This document shows positions 33,225-41,676 of a stretch of DNA of 64,000 nucleotides, piece by piece; within the stretch, counting starts at the first letter, position 1, and the number at the start of each line of letters is the position of its first letter. The stretch is taken from contig CAVXJD010000006.1 of NCBI GenBank assembly GCA_963762085.1, positions 1-64,000 on the forward strand. The letters run 5' to 3'. The position numbers and the translations under genes are program-made. The stretch comes from DASQGA01 sp963762085 (GTDB taxonomy: Bacteria; Actinomycetota; Thermoleophilia; Gaiellales; Gaiellaceae). The notes beneath the pieces were generated by a model, which was not told the DNA's origin, ran no database searches, and saw nothing but the letters and a program-made list of their open reading frames with translations.

Positions 33225-33821
33225 ATGCCTGAACTGGGCGCGTTCAGCTACGAGGTCCTGGCCCTCGTCGGCCGTGGGGGCGCCGGACCGCACGATCTGC
33301 TGCAAATGGCGAGGCGGGGTCGGATCTTTGCCTGGGCAGGCGAGAGCCAGTACTACGTCGAGCCCAAGCGCCTTGCCCGGCTCGGCTACTTGAAAGCTCG
33401 CAAGGAACCGGGGAAAACACGGGAGCGCACCGTCTACAGCCTGACCGACAAGGGCTTGGAGGCGCTCCGAGCGTGGACGGAAACTCCGACCCATTTCCCT
33501 CGCCTGCAGCACGAAGGCCTCGTCCGGCTCCTCGCGGCAGACCTGGTCGGCGAGAAGCCCGTGCGAGAGAGCCTCGGCACCCTGCGCGACGACATCGCCG
33601 ACCTCTCGGCGCGACTCGACGAGTCGGAGAAAAGCGCAGAGCTACTGCCGCATCGCCGCAAGTATCTGCTGCTCGGAAACCGGCTCGCCCGGCGCCTCCT
33701 CGATGTGCATCTCGAGTGGCTGGACGACGTCGAGCGCGAGCTTGGGCCAGAACGCTCGTCGGATGCAAGCTTGGTCGTCGGCAGCCCCGACGGGTACCGT
33801 TCCGGGGAAACGCTCGTGTAA
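33225..33821 (+). CDS. PadR family transcriptional regulator
   Basis: The 198-residue protein has an N-terminal winged helix: FSYEVLALVGRGGAGPHDLL, then QYYVEPKRLARLGYLKARKE and the wing RERTVYSLTDKGLEAL. The C-terminal helical region (residues 100-180) is of the Vir_act_alpha_C dimerisation type. PadR proteins repress detoxification or stress genes until a phenolic or other ligand binds. It starts at ATG 33225, immediately after the operator-like dyad. Confidence 0.92.
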   Translation: MPELGAFSYEVLALVGRGGAGPHDLLQMARRGRIFAWAGESQYYVEPKRLARLGYLKARKEPGKTRERTVYSLTDKGLEALRAWTETPTHFPRLQHEGLVRLLAADLVGEKPVRESLGTLRDDIADLSARLDESEKSAELLPHRRKYLLLGNRLARRLLDVHLEWLDDVERELGPERSSDASLVVGSPDGYRSGETLV

Positions 33822-33839
33822 ACGAACGAAAAGAGGCGT

Positions 33840-34019
33840 ATGAGCTCCAGTTCGAAACGACAAACGACGATGGCGAAGATGCAGCGCGAGCAGAGGGTTA
33901 AGGAACGCCGTGCGGCCAAGATAGAAAAGAAGCAGGCGGCTGCGGCTGCGAAGATCGCCGAGGCGAACGGCGAGACGCTCCCGGCAGACGACGCGGTCGA
34001 AGAACCAGCCGAAGACTGA
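33840..34019 (+). CDS. Small, highly charged, lysine/alanine-rich protein
   Basis: A 59-residue frame begins MSSSSKRQTTMAKMQREQRV and continues with a basic helix (KERRAAKIEKKQAAAAAK) and an acidic tail ending EEPAED. It has an AAGAGG ribosome binding site 5 bp upstream. Basic helix plus acidic tail resembles small actinobacterial nucleic-acid-associated or ribosome-associated proteins, but I recognise no family. It lies 18 bp after the padR stop and 19 bp before the next gene, so it is probably part of that transcript. Confidence 0.65.
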   Translation: MSSSSKRQTTMAKMQREQRVKERRAAKIEKKQAAAAAKIAEANGETLPADDAVEEPAED

Positions 34020-34038
34020 GCGACCACCGGGAGCGCCG

Positions 34039-35055
34039 GTGATCGCCGAGCGGCTGACGTCGCAGCTCCTGTCAGGACCGCCGGCGCGTGATCCCGTCGC
34101 GGTCGCCGAGCGTCTTCTTGCGATTCAGGGTCAGGACCCCCGCGGGGCTCGCCTCGCCGTTCGCGCGCGGACGAAGGGCCTGACCGCAGCCGACGTCGAC
34201 CGCGCTCTCACGGTCGATCGGTCGCTCCTGATCACCTGGCTGAACCGGGGCACGCTGCATCTCGTCCGGAGCGAGGACTATCCGTGGCTGCACGCCCTGA
34301 CCACACCGCCGCTCCTGGCGGGCAACGGCCGCCGCCTCGCGCAGCTGGGCGTGACACCGAGCGCCGCGGACCGCGGTGTGACCGTGATCGCGCGCTCGCT
34401 GGCAGAGGAAGGCCCGCTGACGGGCAAGCAGCTCCGGGAACGCTTACAGGCGGCGAGGGTGCGCGCCGAAGGCCAGGCTCTGGCACACGTGATCGGGCTC
34501 GCCGCCATCCGCGGCGTCCTCGTCCGAGGGCCGATGCTCGGCAAGCAGCACGCGTACGTCCTCACCAGGGACTGGCTCGGCAAGGCTCCCCCCGTAGACC
34601 GTGATCAGGCACTGGCGGAGCTGGCTCGCCGCTACCTCGCGGGCCACGGACCGGCCGACGACCGGGACCTCGCCAAGTGGTCGGGCCTCCCACTTCGAGA
34701 CACCAGGGCCGGTCTTGCCGCAATCGCACCCGAGCTCGAACAGCGTGCTGGCTCGCTCGTCCACCTGAGGAAAGCAAGGCCCGCCGCGGAGCTCCCGCCC
34801 CCACGACTCCTCGGTGCCTTCGACCCCGTGCTCCTCGGCTGGACCTCGCGCCAGGACATCGTGGGCTCCCACGCGCATCTCATCGCCGCCGGCGGCCTGT
34901 TCCGCCCCTTTGCCCTCGTCGAAGGCCGGGCGCTGGGGACGTGGAGCCTGCAGGCCGGAGAGGTGAAGCTGGCGCCGTTCGGGCGGTTGAGCCGGCGTAA
35001 CGCCGCCATCCTCGAGGCCGATGCGGCCGACGTCGTCCGTTTCTTGGTGAGCTAG
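34039..35055 (+). CDS. Winged-helix AlkZ-like DNA glycosylase family protein
   Basis: The 338-residue protein belongs to the HTH_42/AlkZ family of tandem winged-helix proteins. LAIQGQDPRGA contains the Q-x-Q motif (Gln30, Gln32) that in AlkZ is catalytic for unhooking alkylated or crosslinked bases. TWLNRGTLHLV is a second family signature, and the C-terminal LLGAFDPVLLGWTSRQDIVG matches as well. A DNA repair or self-resistance function is likely, but members of this family include proteins with unproven activity. Confidence 0.85.
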   Translation: MIAERLTSQLLSGPPARDPVAVAERLLAIQGQDPRGARLAVRARTKGLTAADVDRALTVDRSLLITWLNRGTLHLVRSEDYPWLHALTTPPLLAGNGRRLAQLGVTPSAADRGVTVIARSLAEEGPLTGKQLRERLQAARVRAEGQALAHVIGLAAIRGVLVRGPMLGKQHAYVLTRDWLGKAPPVDRDQALAELARRYLAGHGPADDRDLAKWSGLPLRDTRAGLAAIAPELEQRAGSLVHLRKARPAAELPPPRLLGAFDPVLLGWTSRQDIVGSHAHLIAAGGLFRPFALVEGRALGTWSLQAGEVKLAPFGRLSRRNAAILEADAADVVRFLVS

Positions 35056-35819
35056 CCCGCCCGCTCGGCGCTCCGCAAGCCTCTGATGGCCCAGAGCCAG
35101 AAACCCGCCGCAAGCGTGAACGCCACCGCGAACGCAATGGCCACCTCCGTCGGTGAGCCGGCCAGAAGGCTTCTGCCCGCCTCCAGCACGCGGGTCAGCG
35201 GATTGAAGGTCGCGACCGCATGAATCCATCCCTGGAGGAGTGAGAGCGGGACGTAGACCGGCGCGAAGAAGAGCGCGAGGAAGACCGGCATCTGCATGAG
35301 CGGTCCGGCCTGCATCGTCCGCAGCCGCATCGCGACTCCCGCCGCCCAGAGGATGGCGGCGATGTTCAGGATGACCGCCAGGGTGTAGAGGCCGAAGAGG
35401 TCGACCGGGCCGCCACCGACCTGCATGCCGGCCACGAGTGCCACGACCGTGAGGACTGCGGCCGTGACCAGCCAGCGCGCGAGCGCCGCGATCGCGTAGC
35501 CGAGCACGATGCCGGTTCTGTTCGGGGCCGCGAGGAGGAGCCTGCGCGCGAATCCGCTCTCGAAGTCCCGTGCGATGCCGAAACCCGTGAAGACGCCGCC
35601 GAAAGCGGCCGACTGAAGTAGGACGAACACGAATTGGAATGCGGTGTAGCCCGGCGGGAAGTCGAAGCCGGGTACGTCCGCGACGCGTGAGAGCCCACCC
35701 GCGAAGGCAGTGAAGAAGAAGAGCGGGAAGATGAGCGAAGGAAGGAGGAGCGACGGGTTCGTGAAGACCGTGCGGAGCGTCCGCGAGGCGACGGCGAGGG
35801 CGACCGAAAGCGTCCTCAC
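35052..35819 (-). CDS. ABC-2 type transporter permease
   Basis: The 255-residue protein has six membrane helices in the ABC-2 arrangement, with FALV-rich helices and an external loop after helix 1 (DVPGFDFPPGYTAFQF). Its start overlaps the stop of the upstream permease by 4 bp. It should pair with the adjacent permease and DrrA-type ATPase as an exporter of a hydrophobic compound. Confidence 0.92.
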   Translation of the reverse strand: MRTLSVALAVASRTLRTVFTNPSLLLPSLIFPLFFFTAFAGGLSRVADVPGFDFPPGYTAFQFVFVLLQSAAFGGVFTGFGIARDFESGFARRLLLAAPNRTGIVLGYAIAALARWLVTAAVLTVVALVAGMQVGGGPVDLFGLYTLAVILNIAAILWAAGVAMRLRTMQAGPLMQMPVFLALFFAPVYVPLSLLQGWIHAVATFNPLTRVLEAGRSLLAGSPTEVAIAFAVAFTLAAGFWLWAIRGLRSAERAG

Positions 35820-36595
35820 GACCGTGCCAGCCTCGAGCTCAGGGAAACGGAGGCGAGCGTGAGCGCGACGACCGTGATCGCGGCGGCGATGCCGAAGCCC
35901 AGCGCGAGCGCTTCACCGTCCCACCCGACGATGATGAGTGAGCGCACGCACTCGATCAGGTACGAGACGGGGTTCGCGGTCGCGACGAAGCGGAACCAGT
36001 CGATCTCGATCAGGTTCCGCGGCATGTTCATCGACGAGAGAAAGAGGAAGACGAAGAAAAGGGGAAACAACCCCTGGACGGCCTCACCGGAACCGGTTCT
36101 GAGTGCGGCGAAGGCCCCGAGAGCTCCGAAGCCGACCGACACCAGAATCGCGAAGGCGAGCAGGACCAGGATGCCGAGCGGCCCGCTTTCGAGACGGACG
36201 CCGACCAGGAGGCCAACCCCGATGTACACCAGCGCCTGGATCACCCCCATCGTCAGGACGCCGCCCAGCTGGCCGGCGAGCAACGCCACGCCCCGCATCG
36301 GCGTCAGCGCCAGCCGGTTCAGGAAGCCGGTCTGGATGTCTCGCGCGAGGTCGGTACCGGCGTTCATGGTCGCGAAGAGCGCCCCCTGGATGAACGGGAT
36401 CGCAAGCGCAAAGGCAACGAACGAATCGGTCGGGAAGCCCGGCAGACGGGTCGCAGCATCGAGGCCGCCCGAGTTGACTGCGAGGAGCAGGAGCGGGAAG
36501 ACGAGCGGGAAGACGACGTTCGCCGGCTGCCGCGCCGTCCGGACGACGGAGCGCCGGGCAAGCAGCAGAACCTGATCCCCGAAGACCCCGCTCAC
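35816..36595 (-). CDS. ABC-2 type transporter permease
   Basis: The 259-residue, six-helix ABC-2 permease has the usual extracellular loop after helix 1 (ATRLPGFPTDSFVAF) and a coupling segment DIQTGFLNRLALTPM. It overlaps its neighbours by 4 bp on both sides, giving an ATPase-permease-permease operon. The two permeases differ in sequence, so a heterodimeric channel of the DrrB/DrrC kind is likely. Confidence 0.92.
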   Translation of the reverse strand: MSGVFGDQVLLLARRSVVRTARQPANVVFPLVFPLLLLAVNSGGLDAATRLPGFPTDSFVAFALAIPFIQGALFATMNAGTDLARDIQTGFLNRLALTPMRGVALLAGQLGGVLTMGVIQALVYIGVGLLVGVRLESGPLGILVLLAFAILVSVGFGALGAFAALRTGSGEAVQGLFPLFFVFLFLSSMNMPRNLIEIDWFRFVATANPVSYLIECVRSLIIVGWDGEALALGFGIAAAITVVALTLASVSLSSRLARS

Positions 36596-37596
36596 GCTGC
36601 CTCCGCGGCGTCCCCTTCTTCTTCCTCGGGCTCCTCCTGGCTCGCTCCTTCGAGCGAGCGACCGGTCTTGGCGAGGAACACGTCGTCGAGCGACGGCTGG
36701 TGAAGCTGGAGGTTCTCGATCTTCAGGCTCTCGGCGTCCAGTACCCGAACGAGGTCGGCCAGGCCGATGTCGGCCGAGCGGAGCCGGACGGCGACGACAC
36801 CGTCAGGGGAAGGCACGAGCTCCCCGAAGCGTCCGAAAGCCGAGGCGACGCCCGCGCAGTCCGCGGCATCGACGGGCCGCGCTTCGACCGTCGGCTGGCC
36901 GATCTGCGACTTCAGCTCCCTGGGAGTGCCCTCGGCGACGATCTTCCCCTTGTCGATGATCGCGATCCGATCCGAGAGGACATCGGCCTCCTCCAGGTAC
37001 TGGGTCGTCAGGAACACGGTCACGCCGTCCTCCTTCGCCAGGCGTTCCACCTCCACCCAGAGGGCCGTCCTGCTCTGGACGTCGAGGCCGGTCGTGGGCT
37101 CGTCGAGGAAGAGGACTTGCGGGCGATGGATCAGCGCGAGCGCGAGATCGAGCCGGCGCTTCATGCCGCCTGAGTACGTGCGCACCTTGCGGTCGGCGGC
37201 CTCCCTGAGCCCGACGCGATAGAGGAGCTCCTCGCTTCGGGGCGTGCGCTCCGCGCGCGGCACTGCCTGGAGCGCCGCCTGAAGCTTCAGGTGCTCGCGT
37301 CCCGTCAGCAAAGGGTCGAGCGCGGCCTCCTGGAGCGCCGCACCGATGACGCTGCGAACCTTCGGGCCCTCCTTGACGATGTCGTACCCGGCCACCAGCC
37401 CGGTGCCGTCCGTTGGCGGCAGGAGTGTTGTGAGCATGTGGACGGTCGTCGACTTGCCGGCTCCGTTCGGCCCCAGGAAGCCGAAGATCTCTCCGCTAGA
37501 AACGAAGAGATCGACGCCGTCGACGGCCCGTGGGCCCTTCTTGTACTGCTGGACGAGACCCTTTGCTTCGATCGTGTTATCGGTCACGGCGGCCAC
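36592..37596 (-). CDS. ABC transporter ATP-binding protein, DrrA type
   Basis: The 334-residue ATPase has Walker A GPNGAGKST, Q-loop, signature YSGGMKRR, Walker B VLFLDEPTTGLD and the H-loop region (FLTTQYLEEAD). The DUF4162-type C-terminal domain (residues about 230-310) is typical of daunorubicin-resistance-type ATPases. A Glu-rich tail ends EEPEEEEGDAAEAA. It is the first gene of a three-gene exporter operon and diverges from a MarR regulator, the usual arrangement for a drug- or toxin-inducible pump. Confidence 0.95.
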   Translation of the reverse strand: MAAVTDNTIEAKGLVQQYKKGPRAVDGVDLFVSSGEIFGFLGPNGAGKSTTVHMLTTLLPPTDGTGLVAGYDIVKEGPKVRSVIGAALQEAALDPLLTGREHLKLQAALQAVPRAERTPRSEELLYRVGLREAADRKVRTYSGGMKRRLDLALALIHRPQVLFLDEPTTGLDVQSRTALWVEVERLAKEDGVTVFLTTQYLEEADVLSDRIAIIDKGKIVAEGTPRELKSQIGQPTVEARPVDAADCAGVASAFGRFGELVPSPDGVVAVRLRSADIGLADLVRVLDAESLKIENLQLHQPSLDDVFLAKTGRSLEGASQEEPEEEEGDAAEAA

Positions 37597-37617
37597 CCTA
37601 GATGCTTATCGTTGAGG

Positions 37618-37646
37618 TTGTCAAGAATTGATGTTGCATACTATCG
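37618..37646 (+). promoter_or_regulatory. Putative marR promoter/operator region
   Basis: TTGTCA (37618-37623) and TACTAT (37639-37644) make a weak sigma-70-like pair with 15-bp spacing. The dyad GCAT-ACTATCG-ATGC overlaps the -10 and is a candidate MarR site. The 50-bp gap between divergent genes is AT-rich. If the promoter is right, the first ATG (37647) would be at the transcript 5' end. Confidence 0.4.
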
Positions 37647-38117
37647 ATGCTGTCACCTATCATGGGCCCGATGCAGACCGCACCTTCCAAAGCGTCGCCC
37701 GCCGCGCGTGAGGCGTGGGGCACGGTCTTCCAGATCTCCCTGGCGAATCGATGGCGTCTGATGGCGGCACTCGAAGAGTACGGCCTCACGTTCCCCCAGG
37801 CGCACGCCCTGCGGCTCCTCGACCCCGAGCGGCCCTTGCCGATGAATGAGATCGCCGACCGTCTCGTCTGCGATGCCTCGAATGTGACGGGCATTGCCGA
37901 CCGGCTCGAGTCCAGAGGCCTGATCGAACGGAGACCGGGCTCCGGCGATCGCCGAGTCAAGGTGCTCGCGCTCACTCCCGCCGGCGCAGAAGCACGCGAG
38001 CGGGTGATCGAAGCAATGACCGAGCCGCCGGCCGAGATCGCAGCCCTTTCCCCCGCCGACCAGCGCGCCCTACGGGACATCCTCCGTCGCGCCGCCGCCA
38101 CAAGCTCGAATCCGTAG
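37647..38117 (+). CDS. MarR family transcriptional regulator
   Basis: The 156-residue protein has the MarR winged helix: LTFPQAHALRLLDPERPLPM, recognition helix in CDASNVTGIADRLESRG, and wing RRPGSGDRRVKVLALTPAG. Helices at both ends form the dimer interface. Starts at 37647, 37662 or 37671 are possible; the family needs only from about the third. It probably represses itself and the divergent ABC exporter until a ligand binds. Confidence 0.93.
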   Translation: MLSPIMGPMQTAPSKASPAAREAWGTVFQISLANRWRLMAALEEYGLTFPQAHALRLLDPERPLPMNEIADRLVCDASNVTGIADRLESRGLIERRPGSGDRRVKVLALTPAGAEARERVIEAMTEPPAEIAALSPADQRALRDILRRAAATSSNP

Positions 38118-38191
38118 CAAGTACCGATCCGCTCGACCTCCACCCTTTCGAGGGATAGGAACCGGCTCCGGCTGCCCGATCTCTTGGAGGT

Positions 38192-39592
38192 ATGCGGCGC
38201 CGCGGCGAGCACATTCCTCCGGTCCTGACGCTCGGCATCATCGTTGCGGCGCTTCCATTCGCCCTGATCTATTCGCTTGCGCACCGGCACGCTCATTTCA
38301 GCGGCCAGGTTCATTTCAGTGGCGTCGGCCTGACGGCGCTCGCCTGCGCGCTCGCAGCGGTGGCCCTCACGATCGCCGGTGCCCGGCGTGGAGATAGCCG
38401 GACGGTTCTCGTGGGTACCGCCTTCTCCGTCATGGCCTCGCTGCTCGCCCTGCACGGGATCGCAACTCCCGGAATCCTGATCGGGACGAACGGGGTCGTG
38501 GCCTTCACCGGCGGCGCCACCCTCCCCGTCGGTGCTGCCGTGCTCGCACTGTCGGCTCTACCGGCCCTTCGCCGGCCCAGAAGCGTTCGGCCGCTCGTCT
38601 ACCTCCAAGTCGGGTTGCTCTGTGCAGTCCTCTTGCTTGGGGCGATCGGAATGCTCGTCCCGAGCGCAGTTCCGAGTGTGCCCACGGCTGGAAGCATGGC
38701 GGCGCTCACCCTGCTCGTTGTCGGTCTAGCGCTGTTCGCGCTCTTGGCTCTGCGGGCAGTGCGAACCTTCCTGCTGACCCGGCGGCGAGCCGACCTCGCC
38801 GTTTTCGTCGGCATCGTCTGGCTCGCTGCTGCCCTGCCGCCCGCAATGCTCCTCAACTTCATGGAACTCGGCTGGTGGCTGGGACACGGGTTCGAGCTGC
38901 TCGGGATTCTTCTCGTCGGGGTACCGGTCGCCCTCGACCTGCGTCGCGCCGCGGAGTCGCGGCCCTTGGTCGGCGACGTCGCCTGCTCCGACCTCGTCGC
39001 CGCGGAAGAGGCCTTCCTCGGTGCGCAGGTCCGGGCCCTCACTCTCAGCCTCGCCCGAAAAGACGAGTACACGAAGGAGCACACTCGGCGAGTAGCGGTT
39101 CGCGCAGTCCAGGTCGGCGAGGAGCTCGGTCTGACGGGGGGACGTTTGCGGGCGCTGGCGACGGGCGCGCTCGTCCATGACATCGGCAAGCTCTCGGTCC
39201 CCGACGCGATCCTCCAGAAGCCCGGCCCGTTGACCGACGAGGAGTTCAGCACCATTCAGCGCCACCCCGAGTGGGGCGAGAAGATGCTCGCTGACCTTGG
39301 CTTTGCGCCGGACGTCAGGCAGCTCGTCCGGGACCATCACGAGCGCCTGGACGGATCCGGATATCCGCACGGCCATGAGGGATCCCTGATCTCTTTCGAC
39401 ACTCGCATCCTGGCCGTCTGCGACGTCTACGACGCGCTCATCTCCCGCCGGGTTTACCGCGACGCCTGGACACATGAGCGCGCGATCGGACTTTTGCACG
39501 AAGAGAGCGGCACGTCGTTCGACGCGAAATGTGTGACCGCCCTCGAGCGCGTGCTTTCCCGCGAGCAGTTGCCTGCCGCGGCTGCTGTCTAA
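38192..39592 (+). CDS. Membrane-bound HD-GYP c-di-GMP phosphodiesterase
   Basis: The 466-residue protein has about seven N-terminal membrane helices (residues 12-250, a 7TM-type sensor) and an HD-GYP domain from about residue 275. The metal-binding HD pair is in LVHDIGKLSVP and the GYP motif in HHERLDGSGYPHG, with the usual CDVYDALISRRVYRDAW. Intact motifs predict hydrolysis of c-di-GMP, opposing the diguanylate cyclase at 22.2 kb. The GGAGG lies only one base from ATG 38192, unusually tight. Confidence 0.93.
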   Translation: MRRRGEHIPPVLTLGIIVAALPFALIYSLAHRHAHFSGQVHFSGVGLTALACALAAVALTIAGARRGDSRTVLVGTAFSVMASLLALHGIATPGILIGTNGVVAFTGGATLPVGAAVLALSALPALRRPRSVRPLVYLQVGLLCAVLLLGAIGMLVPSAVPSVPTAGSMAALTLLVVGLALFALLALRAVRTFLLTRRRADLAVFVGIVWLAAALPPAMLLNFMELGWWLGHGFELLGILLVGVPVALDLRRAAESRPLVGDVACSDLVAAEEAFLGAQVRALTLSLARKDEYTKEHTRRVAVRAVQVGEELGLTGGRLRALATGALVHDIGKLSVPDAILQKPGPLTDEEFSTIQRHPEWGEKMLADLGFAPDVRQLVRDHHERLDGSGYPHGHEGSLISFDTRILAVCDVYDALISRRVYRDAWTHERAIGLLHEESGTSFDAKCVTALERVLSREQLPAAAAV

Positions 39593-39614
39593 CCGGGCTC
39601 GGCGGGAACCCGGG

Positions 39615-40022
39615 CTAGTCGTCCGGCTCCCACGCAGCTTCCACGACGTAGCCATCTGGATCGAGGCACTTGACGCTCACGTAGTCAGGCTCGTCCCACT
39701 CCTCGGCGATCGGAACGCCGTCGGTGACAAGACGGTCTCGAAACGCCAGAACAGCTTCACGACTCGGAAGGCCGATCCCGAAGTGGAAGAACGTCGGCAG
39801 CGCTATCGCCTCGTCGGTTGGCCCGAGGGCGAGAGCGAACCCAGCAGCGTTGTAGAGCATGAGGACACCCTCGTCGTACCGGCGCGAAGGTTGCGCGTCG
39901 AAGCCGAAGTACGACTCGTAGAAGTGACGCGACCGCTCCTGGTCGGCGACGGCGAGGGCCAGATGCTCCACCCCGCTGAACGTAACGCGCGTCCGAGGAT
40001 TGATCAATCGGTTCTCCTGCAT
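39615..40022 (-). CDS. VOC family protein
   Basis: The 135-residue VOC protein has FSGVEHLALAVADQERSRHF in the first module and DPDGYVVEAAWEP at the end, with a plausible His and Glu metal site. It diverges from the ArsR gene across a 35-bp operator-containing gap and may be co-regulated. Substrate unknown. Confidence 0.9.
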   Translation of the reverse strand: MQENRLINPRTRVTFSGVEHLALAVADQERSRHFYESYFGFDAQPSRRYDEGVLMLYNAAGFALALGPTDEAIALPTFFHFGIGLPSREAVLAFRDRLVTDGVPIAEEWDEPDYVSVKCLDPDGYVVEAAWEPDD

Positions 40023-40025
40023 TTC

Positions 40026-40035
40026 ACCGATCGGT
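40026..40035. promoter_or_regulatory. Palindrome upstream of the ArsR gene
   Basis: ACCGATCGGT is a perfect 10-bp palindrome in the 35-bp gap between the divergent VOC and ArsR genes, followed by AT-rich TTAAATACC. ArsR-family repressors bind such dyads near their own promoters. Confidence 0.45.
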
Positions 40036-40057
40036 TAAATACCTGTATGGTGGCCCG

Positions 40058-40393
40058 ATGGCAGTCGACCGTCTCAGCTACACGTTCGCGGCCCTCGCCG
40101 ATCCGACGCGTCGCGCCATCCTGGCGCGGCTCGCTACCGGGGAGGCGACTGTCACCGAGCTGGCTGAGCCCTTCACCATCAGCCTCCCCGCGATCTCGAG
40201 GCATCTCAAGGTCCTCGAGCGTGCCGGGCTGATCGTCCGGGGTCGCGCCGCGCAGTGGCGGCCGAGCCGGCTCGACGCACGGCCCCTCGAAGACGCGACA
40301 GACTGGCTCGAGCATTACCGCCAGTTCTGGGAGGGCAGCCTCGACCGCCTCGACGACCATCTCCGACGGATCCAGAAAGGACAGACTGAATGA
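40058..40393 (+). CDS. ArsR-family (metalloregulator-like) transcriptional regulator
   Basis: The 111-residue protein has a helix-turn-helix of the ArsR/SmtB fold: FAALADPTRRAILARLATGE, then PFTISLPAISRHLKVLERAG. It has no cysteine cluster for metal binding. It belongs to the common ArsR type paired with an AHSA1/SRPBCC gene, which follows with an ATGA overlap. Such pairs probably sense a small molecule that the SRPBCC protein binds. Confidence 0.93.
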   Translation: MAVDRLSYTFAALADPTRRAILARLATGEATVTELAEPFTISLPAISRHLKVLERAGLIVRGRAAQWRPSRLDARPLEDATDWLEHYRQFWEGSLDRLDDHLRRIQKGQTE

Positions 40394-40848
40394 CTGAAGC
40401 ATCGAGCACGAAGGCGCATCGCGAGCTCACGATCACGCGCGTCCTCGACGCCCCGCGCGAGCTGGTCTGGAAGGCGTTCACGGACCCGGAGCAGTTCGCG
40501 TACTGGTTCGGCGCGGAGCTGGACGTCCCGGTGGACACGGTCTCGCTCGACGTCAAGCCGGGCGGCGCCTGGAAGGCGCAGATGATCGCCCCAGACGGCA
40601 CCGAGATGCCTTTCGGCGGCTTCTACAGGGAGGTGCAGGAGCCGGAGCTGCTCGTGCTCACCTTCGAAGAGGCCGGGGCAAGCGACGAGGAACGACAGGT
40701 GCTAACCCTCACCTTCAACGATCTCGGCGACAAGACCGAGGTGACGCTGAACCACGCAGGGACCCTCGAGCAGAAGGACTTCGACGGGCTCCAGGGTGGC
40801 TACAACTCGTTCTTCGACAAGCTGGAGGAGCTGCTGGCGAAGGCCTAG
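40390..40848 (+). CDS. SRPBCC / AHSA1 domain protein
   Basis: The 152-residue START-like protein begins its fold at LTITRVLDAPRELVWKAFTD and contains KPGGAWKAQMIAPDG and LTFNDLGDKTEVTLNHAG, typical of AHSA1-domain proteins. It forms a ligand-binding helix-grip. It is translationally coupled to the ArsR gene. Ligand unknown. Confidence 0.92.
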   Translation: MTEASSTKAHRELTITRVLDAPRELVWKAFTDPEQFAYWFGAELDVPVDTVSLDVKPGGAWKAQMIAPDGTEMPFGGFYREVQEPELLVLTFEEAGASDEERQVLTLTFNDLGDKTEVTLNHAGTLEQKDFDGLQGGYNSFFDKLEELLAKA

Positions 40849-40906
40849 TTCAGTCGTAGCAAAGTTTTTGGCACAAGACCTGCCTGACTCCTGAGTTCGG
40901 AAGAGC

Positions 40907-41557
40907 TCACCCGTCTTGATGAAGCGCGCCGTGCTTCGATCGCTCATCAACGCCTGCAAGGCCGAGCTCGAACGCACGTCGCGTGGCTTCGGTCCGATTG
41001 TCGACTCCGAGCTTTCGATAGACGTTCGACACGTGGAACTTCACGGTTCGTTCAGTCACCCACAACATCGCTGCGATTTCCGCATTTGAGGCGCCTCGGG
41101 CGATGAGGCCGAGAATTTCCCGCTGCCGGGAAGTTAGCGCAGACTCCCCTCCAGTCTCCTGCTTGCCGGCTTCCGGCCCGCCAGGAGCGAGATAGATCGA
41201 CTGATGAACAACCTGACGAACGGCGACACGAATGTCGTCGGGCTCGGCAGACTCGGACAAGCAGGCGTCCGCCCCGCCGGCCAGAGCGAACCGGATTTCG
41301 TCTTCGGAGCCCAAGAGAGCCACGATCTTCAACCGAGGGTTGGTGGCTCGCAAGCGGCTCAGGAGCTCGACGTTTTCGGCGCGATCTAGCGTCAGTCCGA
41401 CGACGGCCAAATCGGGTCGCGCCCCTTCCGCCAGCGCAACTGTCTCCTCTGCGGCCAAGGCTGTTCCCACGATCTCGATTCCTTCATCGGCCAGAAGGCG
41501 CGCAATCACGTCCACCAGCATTTGTTGGCGATTCGCAACGATTGCGCGTCGCCGCAC
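40907..41557 (-). CDS. LuxR-type regulator with a degenerate receiver domain
   Basis: From GTG 41557 the protein has 216 residues: a receiver-like domain (1-120) and a LuxR/NarL helix-turn-helix (LTSRQREILGLIARGASNAE, then MLWVTERTVKFHVSNVYRKL). The receiver lacks its phosphorylation chemistry. The acidic pair is replaced by Ala-Asn (AIVANRQQ), the phospho-acceptor Asp by Gly (LAVVGLTLD), and the Lys of the active site by Glu (CLSESAEP). It is an unphosphorylatable pseudo-receiver, perhaps ligand- or protein-controlled. It diverges from the exopolysaccharide locus. Confidence 0.85.
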   Translation of the reverse strand: MRRRAIVANRQQMLVDVIARLLADEGIEIVGTALAAEETVALAEGARPDLAVVGLTLDRAENVELLSRLRATNPRLKIVALLGSEDEIRFALAGGADACLSESAEPDDIRVAVRQVVHQSIYLAPGGPEAGKQETGGESALTSRQREILGLIARGASNAEIAAMLWVTERTVKFHVSNVYRKLGVDNRTEATRRAFELGLAGVDERSKHGALHQDG

Positions 41558-41676
41558 ATCCGTGCCGTTCGCATCTCGCCCAGAGTCTGGGGGATGACCC
41601 ACGTGTGGTCCCTTTCGCCGCAGTGCAACACACAGCCCCCCCAATGCCCAATTATGCTGCGACGGCCCTGGCCCAC

